DNA from: an uncultured Lachnospiraceae bacterium
Lineage (GTDB): Bacteria; Bacillota; Clostridia; Lachnospirales; Lachnospiraceae
Direction of reading: 5' to 3'
Length of the DNA: 26,889 nt
NCBI GenBank assembly: GCA_934402515.1
Contig: CAKRTZ010000029.1
Coordinates: forward strand, 1 to 26,889
Numbering within the stretch: the first letter of the stretch is position 1; every line of letters starts with the position of its first letter. The notes beneath the pieces were generated by a model. That model was given only the letters and a program-made list of their open reading frames with translations. It was not told where the DNA came from and did no database searches. The position numbers and the translations under genes are program-made. Below, piece after piece: positions 7,135 to 14,440 of the stretch.

Positions 7135-8273
7135 CCTATTTCCAATAACTTGTTGGTTTCACTGAACTGCTGTTTTTTCACACTGCCATCGCACATCTGT
7201 TTCGTGCCCGCTCCCATCACGACGGAAATCACACTCTTTCCGTCTTTGGTCGCCGCTGCCACAAAACATGCCCCGGAGGACTTGGCGGTTCCGGTCTTTC
7301 CTCCAATGACATAGGGGTTATAATACTCTCCCGGCAAAAGCAGTAAATCCGTTGAGGCAAAGGTTCGTTCCGGGCTTAAATTTGTTGCTGCAACCGTCAC
7401 CGATGGCATGTTGATGATTGTCTGAAAAGCCGGATACTTCATAGCCTCTTTCATCATAAGAAAGAGACTGTAGGCATTGGTATAATGATTATCTGCGGGA
7501 TAGCCGGAGGTGTTGACAAAATTGGTGTCCACACAGCCAAGCTGCACCGCTCTTGCATTCATCATTACGACGAAAGTATTCACATCCCCAGCCACTGCCT
7601 CTGCCAGTACGTTGCAGGCATGGCAGTCGGATTTCACCATCACACATTCCAGAAGCTGCATCACATTCATCACTTCTCCTGCCTGCAGCCTGGGAGAAAC
7701 ATGACTGGCATCATTCGGAACGCCTGCAATGGCAGTGGGTGTGACCATGATAGGCGTATCCAGGGCAAGTTTCCCCTGTGCTACTGCCTCCAGTGTAAGC
7801 AGTGCCGTCATAATTTTAGTGGTGCTCGCCGGAGCTACTCTGTCCATGGCTCCCTGAGCATAAATCAGAGCCCCGGTGTTCATATCTCCCACCAATGTCG
7901 CTTTTGCATCCACATAGGTCAGTTTGTAGGCCTGCGTTCCCGTTACAGCAGACAATGCCTGTCCATAGACATAGTAGATAGCATCCTGCCACAAAATCTG
8001 GAAATAACCGTTGTTTGTCATCCCCGTTACCTGTACCGGAACATCCCCCGGAAAAACAGCTGCCAGTGTGGACGGGTCCGGCTGTGCAAATATTTCCGCA
8101 CCGGCTCCGGTATAAAGAACTCCTGTTGCAGGCGTCACTACAGGCTGCGTTGTCTCTGCTGCCTGTACCGCCAGTGTTGTTCCTCCCGTACCTGTAACTG
8201 CAAACAGCGCTGCAATACACAGCGCTGCCAACCATTTTTTCATTTGTCTTACGATTTTTTTATTACCCCTCAA
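7122..8273 (-). CDS. D-alanyl-D-alanine carboxypeptidase (peptidase S11)
   Basis: This 383-residue secreted enzyme should trim the terminal D-Ala of peptidoglycan stem peptides. It has a signal peptide (hydrophobic about 12-30, cleavage likely near AVQAAE), an SH3-like stretch at about 52-108, then the S11 domain. Active-site motifs are S150-T-T-K153 and the K326-T-G triad in GGKTGTAKSSG. The SxN motif, expected at 215-217, reads SDC within VKSDCHACNVLAEAV, so the usual Asn is Cys. TTG 8273 is chosen because AGAGGTGG sits five bases before it; GTG 8282 lies in that site and ATG 8243 has no SD in range. It immediately follows the YceG-like gene at the tail of the fla/che run. Confidence 0.9.
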   Translation of the reverse strand: MRGNKKIVRQMKKWLAALCIAALFAVTGTGGTTLAVQAAETTQPVVTPATGVLYTGAGAEIFAQPDPSTLAAVFPGDVPVQVTGMTNNGYFQILWQDAIYYVYGQALSAVTGTQAYKLTYVDAKATLVGDMNTGALIYAQGAMDRVAPASTTKIMTALLTLEAVAQGKLALDTPIMVTPTAIAGVPNDASHVSPRLQAGEVMNVMQLLECVMVKSDCHACNVLAEAVAGDVNTFVVMMNARAVQLGCVDTNFVNTSGYPADNHYTNAYSLFLMMKEAMKYPAFQTIINMPSVTVAATNLSPERTFASTDLLLLPGEYYNPYVIGGKTGTAKSSGACFVAAATKDGKSVISVVMGAGTKQMCDGSVKKQQFSETNKLLEIGLAK

Positions 8274-8278
8274 TTTTT

Positions 8279-8286
8279 CCACCTCT
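8279..8286 (-). promoter_or_regulatory. ribosome binding site deciding the TTG start of the carboxypeptidase gene
   Basis: AGAGGTGG on the minus strand is a near-perfect anti-SD complement placed five As before TTG 8273. It overlaps the stop codon of the upstream gene (8285-8287), suggesting translational coupling. Choosing any other start would leave this site unused or inside the coding region. Confidence 0.7.
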
Positions 8287-8893
8287 ACTTACCGGTAATT
8301 GCTTTTGCAATCTCTTCATTACTGGAATCATGTCTGATCTCATAAGTGCCGACACGAATCTTTTTATCATAGCCGTTCTGACAAAGATACTGGTCAAAGG
8401 CTTTGGCATCTCCCACCAGTCCTGCCTCTGCAAGGCGTTTTGCCACACTCACAGAGCTGTCTCCGCTACGGACCTGAAATGTCACAAATTCCTCTTCCGC
8501 AACCTGGGATTCTGTTTCCTGCTGCGGCTGTGATTCCGATGTCTCCACTGTTTCTACCGATTCTGTTTCCGTTTCCGCTATTGTTTCCTCCACAATTTCC
8601 TCTGTGGGTTTCACAACGGTTTCCGCTGTTTCCATCACACTTTCCTGGGATTCTGTCCCAGCGTCCTGTATCTGTGTCTCCGTAGTTTCCGCTGTGCTCT
8701 CTTCGCTCTCTGTGGTCTCTTCCTCAGATTCCTTTACCTGTGTCAGATAGGTATTACTTTCCATCATCCCCAGTTCTTTGGCACGGGACTTTATCTGTTC
8801 ATCGCTCATGGTCTGACGGGAACCGACTCCGGTAACCAGTGCCGCAACAATCAGCCCCAGTCCCAGACCTCTTAAATATGTCCTTAATTTCAT
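8285..8893 (-). CDS. YceG/MltG-like domain membrane protein lacking the catalytic domain
   Basis: The 202-residue protein has a single N-terminal membrane helix or uncleaved signal (about 8-24). A long Glu/Thr/Ser-rich, very acidic linker (about 54-135) follows, then a small domain (about 138-202) with VTFQVRSGDSSVSVAKRLAE, AFDQYLCQNGYDKKIRVGTY and a terminal NEEIAKAITGK. That domain resembles the LysM-like N-terminal part of the endolytic transglycosylase MltG/YceG, but the lytic domain itself is absent, so enzyme activity is unlikely. The ATG follows the SwrB-like stop codon directly (TAAATG) and AAGGGA about nine bases upstream is the ribosome binding site. A wall-binding or regulatory role is inferred from its neighbour, the carboxypeptidase. 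Confidence 0.8.
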   Translation of the reverse strand: MKLRTYLRGLGLGLIVAALVTGVGSRQTMSDEQIKSRAKELGMMESNTYLTQVKESEEETTESEESTAETTETQIQDAGTESQESVMETAETVVKPTEEIVEETIAETETESVETVETSESQPQQETESQVAEEEFVTFQVRSGDSSVSVAKRLAEAGLVGDAKAFDQYLCQNGYDKKIRVGTYEIRHDSSNEEIAKAITGK

Positions 8894-9712
8894 TTACTTT
8901 GTCCCTTCAAACAGATCAATTACAATTTTTACTTCGCCGATTCCCAATCCCAGTTCCTTGGCAATGGCCATATTGGACTTACCCTCCCGGTGCAGCTTTA
9001 AGATCTGTTCGTTACTGTTTCCACCGTTTCCGGTTCCCTCTGCATGTAAAAGAGGCAGATCCACTTTGGGCATCTGAGGTTGTTCCTCCTCTTTCTCTGC
9101 TTTGTTCTCTCCGATTACCTTGCCATCCTGCTGAGTCAGTTGTTCTACCGTAAGGATTTCAAAGCTCTCGTTGGAAGCCTGTGCTGCAGATGTCTTCGGC
9201 TCTGCTTTTTTGCGGGTTCTGGTTTTCTTTGGCTCTGCCTTTTTAGCCTCTTCCTTTTTTTGTTCCGTTTCAGTTTCTTTTATTTTCGGCTGTTCCGTCT
9301 GCTCCAGTGTATGCTCGATCTTTTTTACTTTTCCTTCCGCTTCGCTGACGGATTTCTTGATGGTCTCCTGTTTATCATTCAGCATATCATAAAGAAAAAG
9401 CACTTGATTATGATTCTTATTGATATCTTCGATTACGGTTTCTGCATATTCACTGATGGACATCACCTTCTCATTGGTAACCCGCTCCAATGCCCGTTCT
9501 GTCTTCTCAATTGCATACTGTACCGTTTCATCCGTGGAGTCCTGCAGATTTTCCTTTGCCTTATCTACTGCCTCCTCCACCAGGCGTTTAGCCTCCCGCT
9601 CTGCCTCTTCCTTGAACTGTGGGCTCAACTCCTGTCTTTTCTCCGGAATGATAAAGCTTGCCACAAACAAAATCACTCCGATTATCAATAAAACAATCTG
9701 TGCCATACTCAT
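8894..9712 (-). CDS. SwrB-like (DUF6115-type) membrane protein
   Basis: The protein has 272 residues with one N-terminal membrane helix (about 4-22), a long Glu/Lys-rich segment of likely coiled coil (about 30-140), a Lys/Glu/Pro-rich linker, and a C-terminal helix-turn-helix-like module (about 235-270) with QILKLHREGKSNMAIAKELG. In B. subtilis swrB lies between sigD and rpsB and promotes activation of the flagellar export apparatus. The position here (after sigD and fapA, before rpsB), the N-terminal anchor and the C-terminal module all match. Sequence identity looks low, so the name is by family resemblance and synteny. GAGG lies nine bases before ATG 9712. Confidence 0.75.
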   Translation of the reverse strand: MSMAQIVLLIIGVILFVASFIIPEKRQELSPQFKEEAEREAKRLVEEAVDKAKENLQDSTDETVQYAIEKTERALERVTNEKVMSISEYAETVIEDINKNHNQVLFLYDMLNDKQETIKKSVSEAEGKVKKIEHTLEQTEQPKIKETETEQKKEEAKKAEPKKTRTRKKAEPKTSAAQASNESFEILTVEQLTQQDGKVIGENKAEKEEEQPQMPKVDLPLLHAEGTGNGGNSNEQILKLHREGKSNMAIAKELGLGIGEVKIVIDLFEGTK

Positions 9713-9727
9713 TTTATGTTTCCTCGT

Positions 9728-10048
9728 CTAGATACTTACATCAAAGCCGCCGGGATGTTTTAATATGACACGTCCCTGTTCCGGCATTTCCTCTTTCTTC
9801 TTTTTTCTGTCACCATCCTGACGGTGATACTCATTGGAGCCTTTTTCCTTTGCGTCGAACTTCTTCATCTGATTTTCGGCACGCTCCTTAGAGCTTACCT
9901 GGTAGCTTCGATCATCCACTTCCTTTTTCAACTGATCCTGAAAATGAGACTGGTCTACAACTCCTTTGGTGTCTTCCTGGTGCTTCAGCTGTGTATAATC
10001 CTGTGTACGCAGTACCGTACCCTGCAATTCAATCGGTCCAATTGCCAT
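9728..10048 (-). CDS. small conserved-type protein of unknown function in the fla/che run
   Basis: I do not recognise a named domain. The 106-residue protein is soluble, highly charged and has no membrane segment. It starts MAIGPIELQGTVLRTQDY, has a Gln/Lys/Asp-rich helical middle with a KKKKEE cluster near residue 80, and ends in a distinct GRVILKHPGGFDVSI tail. GGGAGG precedes ATG 10048, and it sits 15 bases after fapA and 15 bases before the swrB-like gene, so it is very likely expressed with them. The contrast between conserved-looking ends and a charged middle suggests an adaptor or chaperone-like protein, but that is speculation. Confidence 0.8.
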   Translation of the reverse strand: MAIGPIELQGTVLRTQDYTQLKHQEDTKGVVDQSHFQDQLKKEVDDRSYQVSSKERAENQMKKFDAKEKGSNEYHRQDGDRKKKKEEMPEQGRVILKHPGGFDVSI

Positions 10049-10063
10049 ATTATTGCCTCCCGC

Positions 10064-11668
10064 TTAACTGTAAAGCCCCTGCATCTTCACATCTCCACGT
10101 AAATACACAAATTTACATGCTTTCACCGTATCCTGTATTACCATGGACACATCTGATATACAAATTTTGGTTCCCTGATAAGCTTCACCGCTCACCACAA
10201 CACAGGATTCCTTTTTTTCTTTTAACTTTTCCTTAATGGGTTCCAGTTCCTGATTTGCGCTGTCTAACTGCAATTTCTTGATTTTCCGCAGCTGTAACAG
10301 TGATTCCAGATATTTTGCTTCATTTTCGTTCAGCCGGATTCCCCGTTTGATCTTGTCATCGAAATTCGCCAGAATCGGTTCCAGACTTCGCAGTATTTTC
10401 TCTGCCTCTGATGCCTTTTTGGTTAATTCCACAAATTTAGCTTTTACCTTCGGATCCGTTCCGACCTCCACGATCGTATCTGCACCCATGGGAGATCCCA
10501 GATTTTTTACGGTGATCCGCTTGGCTGCACAGACTTTGCCGCCTGCGATAAATCCTCGTTTTCCTGCAACCGTCACCTCACCGCGGCTGGAAACTGTGCT
10601 GTGCATGATGGAATTACAGGTCACATTACCATCTGCCTCCACGGTGGCACTCTCCAAGAACTTGGCAACCACATTGCCGCCTGCCTTCAGTACGCCTTTG
10701 CTCATACCATTCATGCCACGGACGATGACAATATTGCCACCGGCTTCCACGGTAGCGCCTTCTACCACGCCACGAATATCCACATTTCCTTTTGCCTTCA
10801 CGGAAAAATTAGAGCAGACATTTCCATTTACCTGCACACTGCCGTTATAGTCAATATTTCCCGTGGAAATATCCACATTCTCTACTTCCAGGACGTCCGA
10901 TACGAACACATCATTTCCCACCAGGGATACATGTCCGTTTACCTCCGAATAGATTGCTTCTGTCCCGTCCTCCGCTTTTTCATAACGGATACGGCGCCCA
11001 TAATGAAGTTTGGTTGTCTTCACATCATGGGGAAAAATCACTCTCCCCGTCACATCCTTGCCAGGCTTTCCGGGTACGGCAGGGATCAGTTTTGCCAGCA
11101 TCTCTCCTGCCTTGCAATGATTGATGGTATTCAAATTGAAAAAGTCCACACTTCCATCTTCATTCACCGTAGGTTTTGCCTTTGGGTCGGTATTAAAAAA
11201 ATACTCTACCACTGCACTTTTTCCTTCTTCCGGCAGGCTTCCTCTGGCCACCACATAATCCGTGCAATATTTCCTGTCTGCAAAAAAGGCATCAATGACG
11301 GACTCGTCAATTCCGTTCACGATTCTTCTATACTGCAGATCTTTCATAAACTCATCCTTGGTAAGCAGCCCTGCTCCTTCTGTGGGTGCATAAAAACGAA
11401 CGACAGCCTCCAGGCCATCCTTTTCCAGGGACAGGCTGTATGACTCTCGTTCTGGTCTAACCGGCTGCATACACAGGCGCATACTCTGTTCGTGGCTCTG
11501 TGAATCCATGAGTTTATAAAGTTCTTTCGTATCACAGGATATCTTATGAGACTCCAGATATTCGGATACTTCGGAGAATACTAATTTTTCTCCGCCATCC
11601 ACGGCCGGAAACAGTTTCAGCCAGGTTCCATCCTCTTTGTTTACCAGTTGAAAATACGCGTTCTGCAT
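10064..11668 (-). CDS. fapA: FapA family protein (DUF342, flagellar assembly protein A)
   Basis: The 534-residue protein has an N-terminal region (about 1-150), then a right-handed beta-helix core (about 170-400) built of repeated Gly-Asn-Val units such as VQVNGNVCSN, KGNVDIRG, GGNIVIVRGM and DGNVTCNS, and a C-terminal helical coiled coil (about 410-500). This is the DUF342/FapA architecture, associated with flagellar genes in Firmicutes, Vibrio and others; its molecular role is poorly defined. ATG 11668 is preferred over ATG 11686 because GGAGG lies eight bases before it. The sigma-factor stop overlaps the upstream ATG (TAATG), and its SD lies just after the stop. The last residues (KMQGLYS) are followed by the small unknown gene. 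Confidence 0.9.
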   Translation of the reverse strand: MQNAYFQLVNKEDGTWLKLFPAVDGGEKLVFSEVSEYLESHKISCDTKELYKLMDSQSHEQSMRLCMQPVRPERESYSLSLEKDGLEAVVRFYAPTEGAGLLTKDEFMKDLQYRRIVNGIDESVIDAFFADRKYCTDYVVARGSLPEEGKSAVVEYFFNTDPKAKPTVNEDGSVDFFNLNTINHCKAGEMLAKLIPAVPGKPGKDVTGRVIFPHDVKTTKLHYGRRIRYEKAEDGTEAIYSEVNGHVSLVGNDVFVSDVLEVENVDISTGNIDYNGSVQVNGNVCSNFSVKAKGNVDIRGVVEGATVEAGGNIVIVRGMNGMSKGVLKAGGNVVAKFLESATVEADGNVTCNSIMHSTVSSRGEVTVAGKRGFIAGGKVCAAKRITVKNLGSPMGADTIVEVGTDPKVKAKFVELTKKASEAEKILRSLEPILANFDDKIKRGIRLNENEAKYLESLLQLRKIKKLQLDSANQELEPIKEKLKEKKESCVVVSGEAYQGTKICISDVSMVIQDTVKACKFVYLRGDVKMQGLYS

Positions 11669-11676
11669 CCGCCTTT

Positions 11677-11681
11677 CCTCC
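11677..11681 (-). promoter_or_regulatory. ribosome binding site deciding the fapA start
   Basis: GGAGG on the minus strand, spaced eight bases from ATG 11668, marks that codon as the start. The upstream in-frame ATG 11686 overlaps the sigD stop and has no SD. Confidence 0.7.
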
Positions 11682-11685
11682 GTCA

Positions 11686-12465
11686 TTAATTATCACGTAG
11701 TAAGATTCCCATATAGTTTCCAAGCTTTGTACGCATTTTCTGCAGTGCCCGTGTATGCAGCTGCGATACTCTTGATTCGGATACCTCCAGAATGCTGCTG
11801 ATTTCCTTCAAAGTCAAATCCTCATAATAGTACAGCAGGATTACTTTTTTTTCTTTTTCTGTCAGTAATTCCAGCGATTCCACCAGTATTTTCTTTAATT
11901 CTTCTTTCTCCAGTGTTTCCTCCGGAGAGTCAAACTGGCTGGTAGTATGTGTGTGCTCCGTGTCAAAACCGATTTCACTTCCGGTCTCCATGTATTCGTT
12001 TAAAGAGACCAGATTGGTCACCTTCATCTGGGAATTCCAGGTTACCAACTCCTCCTCTGAAATTTCCAGTTTCGCCGCAATCTGTTCATCCGTTGCGCTC
12101 TGTCCTGTAGCGCTTTCAATCTCACGGATTGCTGTGTCGATTTTTTTCTGTTTCTGGCGCACTGTTCTGGGAATCCAGTCCATCTGCCGGATCTGATCCA
12201 GAATAGACCCCCGGATGCGAAGACTTGCATAGGTCTCAAACTTGACATCCTTTTTATTGTCAAACTTGTCGATCGCATCAATCAGACCAAATATTCCGTA
12301 GCTCACCAGATCATCGTATTCCACATTATATCCTAAGTACATGCTCAGACGGCCGGCTACCACTTTTACCAACGGTGCATATTCCAAAATAATCTTTTCC
12401 CGGATATCCTGAGTTCGGTTCCGCATATAGGAATCCCATAATTTCCTTCTGCCTGCCTCGTCCAT
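11686..12465 (-). CDS. sigD: motility sigma factor, sigma-28 (FliA/SigD/WhiG family)
   Basis: This 259-residue sigma-70 family protein directs RNA polymerase to late flagellar and chemotaxis promoters. Region 2 includes YDDLVSYGIFGLIDAIDKFD with KFETYASLRIRGSILDQIRQMDWIPR, the hallmark of the FliA/SigD/WhiG group. Region 3 follows with EQIAAKLEISEEEL. Region 4 holds the helix-turn-helix LTLKEISSILEVSESRVSQLHTRAL. ATG 12465 is chosen because GGAGG (12471-12475) lies five bases upstream; the in-frame TTG at 12477 has no SD. It lies downstream of cheD and a small membrane protein and upstream of fapA, the expected end of the operon. It would recognise the promoter candidate at 325-352. Confidence 0.97.
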   Translation of the reverse strand: MDEAGRRKLWDSYMRNRTQDIREKIILEYAPLVKVVAGRLSMYLGYNVEYDDLVSYGIFGLIDAIDKFDNKKDVKFETYASLRIRGSILDQIRQMDWIPRTVRQKQKKIDTAIREIESATGQSATDEQIAAKLEISEEELVTWNSQMKVTNLVSLNEYMETGSEIGFDTEHTHTTSQFDSPEETLEKEELKKILVESLELLTEKEKKVILLYYYEDLTLKEISSILEVSESRVSQLHTRALQKMRTKLGNYMGILLRDN

Positions 12466-12481
12466 CGCATCCTCCAACTAA

Positions 12482-12799
12482 TTATTCTCCCTCTGAAACT
12501 TCTCCATCCTGATCCTGCTCTCCGGTGCCTTCTTTCTCAATGACTTCCCCTTCATCAAAAGCAGCCTTCTCATTTTCCTGTTCAAAGCGCATGAGTACAT
12601 ACATGAGCAGAGAACCTAAAAAATAAAAGAAAACCAGGACAATGATCAGCACAGCCAATGTCTTTTTCAAACTAAAGTTAAAAAGGAATGCCAGACAGCT
12701 GGCTATCAGACCCGCTGTCAGCATCAAAATAAGCGGTATAAACTTACGCTTATCCGTTTTTTCTTTTCCCCGTTGTTGTTTTTTTTCTTTGTCTGCCAC
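12482..12799 (-). CDS. small two-helix membrane protein between cheD and sigD, function unknown
   Basis: The 105-residue protein has a Lys/Glu-rich N-terminus (1-19), two membrane helices (about 20-40 and 47-70), and an acidic Glu/Asp/Gly tail (about 73-105). The charge bias suggests both ends are cytoplasmic. I recognise no family. The start is GTG 12799 with GAAGGG eight bases upstream. It is 26 bases after cheD and its stop is 16 bases before the sigD ATG, placing it in the operon. A role in envelope-level control of motility is only a guess. Confidence 0.8.
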   Translation of the reverse strand: MADKEKKQQRGKEKTDKRKFIPLILMLTAGLIASCLAFLFNFSLKKTLAVLIIVLVFFYFLGSLLMYVLMRFEQENEKAAFDEGEVIEKEGTGEQDQDGEVSEGE

Positions 12800-12825
12800 A
12801 GTTCCAGCCCTTCTTTTCTCCCCGC

Positions 12826-13311
12826 TCAGATTACACGTTCTGGTTTACCCGCAGTACGGATCACATAATCACCTGTCTCCGGATAAAAAATAACAGTCCG
12901 TCCGAAATTTTCTCCGGTATCCTCCGCAAGAATAGGAATTTTCAACTCCGCAAGTTTTTTCTTACTGGCCTGTACATTGCGTTCACCCACCCGGACCAGA
13001 TCTGATTTGTTCTGAAAAGCAAACATCTGGGCGCCACCGGCAATTTTTGCCACCAGACGCGCTCTGGATGCACCTTTTTCTACCAGTAACCGCACCAGTT
13101 CTTCAATTCCTGTATCTGCAAATTTGTAAATGTTTAAATTATTTTTTATTTCTGTGGAATCAGGCAGCATAACATGTGCCAGTCCGCCAATCTTCGTAAG
13201 GGGATCTCTGATGGCAATCCCTACACAGGATCCCAATCCCAGCGTAGTAATTCCATCAGGGCTGACACAGGTATTCAGGTCAGCCATCCCCACTTTAATT
13301 ATATTTGCCAT
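12826..13311 (-). CDS. cheD: chemoreceptor glutamine deamidase CheD
   Basis: CheD (161 residues) deamidates glutamines on chemoreceptors and binds CheC, increasing its CheY-P phosphatase activity. The catalytic Cys29 is in LGLGSCVGIAI and His46 in GGLAHVMLP, with IAGGAQMF and a RNVQA motif further on, all standard for the family. Length is typical (B. subtilis about 166). It follows cheC by 25 bases, the conserved cheC-cheD pair, and the SD is modest (GGGAAG). Confidence 0.97.
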   Translation of the reverse strand: MANIIKVGMADLNTCVSPDGITTLGLGSCVGIAIRDPLTKIGGLAHVMLPDSTEIKNNLNIYKFADTGIEELVRLLVEKGASRARLVAKIAGGAQMFAFQNKSDLVRVGERNVQASKKKLAELKIPILAEDTGENFGRTVIFYPETGDYVIRTAGKPERVI

Positions 13312-13336
13312 ATCTTCCCGCCGCTCTTTCTCTTTG

Positions 13337-13954
13337 TTAAAGCGTGATTCCCAAAGAGGAGAGAATCTTTTCGTAAGATTCCAGATCCGGAATCAGAATG
13401 AAATACCCATTTAACTCTATCTCATCAAGAAATTGTGTCTGAATCAGAAGGATATCGTCCCCGATGGTTCCAAACTCAATTGCCGGTACTGACAGAATGG
13501 CCCCCGCCATATCAATGCATAACTCCGGCACCGAAGGATAGATTTTCAGGTTGGTCATCATGGAAAGAGAATTCAGATAAGATCCCGTGATAATGTTGCC
13601 AACCTCCCTGAGTGCGGAAAGTTCCATTTCATTGAACTGATCAGAATCGGATTTCATTCCCATCAGTTTCTCAGTCAGATGTTTTCCCGTATCATTGGTC
13701 ATGATAAACATGATGCTTCCTGTAATATCACCCTCTACTGCCAGATAGATTCCGATCATCACCTGATCTTCTCCGCCCATCAGAGAACCTAATTCCTTGA
13801 ACTGCAGCAGTTTTACCTGAGGAACCTTCATATCTACCTTGCACTGGAGCAGCTGGGCAAGTGCTGTAGTGGCATTACCAGCTCCGATATTGCCTATTTC
13901 TTTCAATACATCGAAGTAAACTTCTGAAACCTGTTCCAAATTCAGTTTGCTCAT
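13337..13954 (-). CDS. cheC: CheY-P phosphatase CheC
   Basis: CheC (205 residues) removes phosphate from CheY-P and is part of the adaptation system with CheD. It has two active-site helices with the ExxN motif: Glu19-Asn22 in LKEIGNIGAGNATTAL and Glu117-Asn120 in LREVGNIITGSYLNSL. The VPQVKLL and GDITGSIMFI strands fit the CheC/CheX/FliY fold. Length is close to B. subtilis CheC. AGGA about eight bases before ATG is the SD, and the gene begins 10 bases after cheW. Confidence 0.97.
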   Translation of the reverse strand: MSKLNLEQVSEVYFDVLKEIGNIGAGNATTALAQLLQCKVDMKVPQVKLLQFKELGSLMGGEDQVMIGIYLAVEGDITGSIMFIMTNDTGKHLTEKLMGMKSDSDQFNEMELSALREVGNIITGSYLNSLSMMTNLKIYPSVPELCIDMAGAILSVPAIEFGTIGDDILLIQTQFLDEIELNGYFILIPDLESYEKILSSLGITL

Positions 13955-13964
13955 TCTTTATGTC

Positions 13965-14423
13965 CTATTCTTTCTCGACAACAACCATATTCAGATCAAG
14001 AAGAGAAATCAAGCCGCCGTCATATTTGCCAATACCGTTGATAAAGTTACGTTTTCCTGCCTTGTTGTCATAGGATACCTTTTCGATCTGGGAGGCATCT
14101 AACGTAACAACCTCCTTAACGGAATCCACAATAATACCGATATTGCCCTGCTGCTCCATTTTTAGGATAATGATTCTGCTGGCTTTGGTGATTACATCCT
14201 CGTCCAGATCCATCTTAATCCGGATACTCATTACAGGAATGACTTCTCCACGGAGGTTTATAACACCCTTCAGGTAGTTCTGTACCTTGGGTACACGGGT
14301 GATATGCTGCATGCGCACGATATTGTCAATATAACGGATATCAATTCCATACTGTTCCTGGCCGATCTGAATCACAATATATTGATTGGTCTCATAAGTT
14401 TCTTTTTCTTTTAATTCTTCCAT
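13965..14423 (-). CDS. cheW: chemotaxis coupling protein CheW
   Basis: CheW (152 residues) links CheA to chemoreceptors. It is a single CheW domain with IGQEQYGIDIRYIDNIVRMQ near the N-terminus, the conserved VPKVQNYLKGVINLRGEVIPV block at about 59-79, and IGIIVDSVKEVV after it. GGAGGG precedes ATG 14423, and it follows cheA by 17 bases. Confidence 0.98.
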   Translation of the reverse strand: MEELKEKETYETNQYIVIQIGQEQYGIDIRYIDNIVRMQHITRVPKVQNYLKGVINLRGEVIPVMSIRIKMDLDEDVITKASRIIILKMEQQGNIGIIVDSVKEVVTLDASQIEKVSYDNKAGKRNFINGIGKYDGGLISLLDLNMVVVEKE

Positions 14424-14440
14424 CTCGTTACCCTCCTCTA

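Noticed and set aside
7485..8345. Plus-strand open frame of about 286 codons rich in Cys, His and Arg
   Set aside because: Antisense to the carboxypeptidase gene, whose active-site motifs are clear.
8540..8735. Tandem-repeat or CRISPR-like look of repeated TTTCC/TCTGTTTCC runs
   Set aside because: Units are irregular and explained by Glu/Thr/Ser codons of the acidic stalk on the minus strand; there are no spaced identical repeats.
10601..11443. Plus-strand open frame of about 280 codons
   Set aside because: Antisense to fapA, His/Cys-rich without motifs; a shadow frame.
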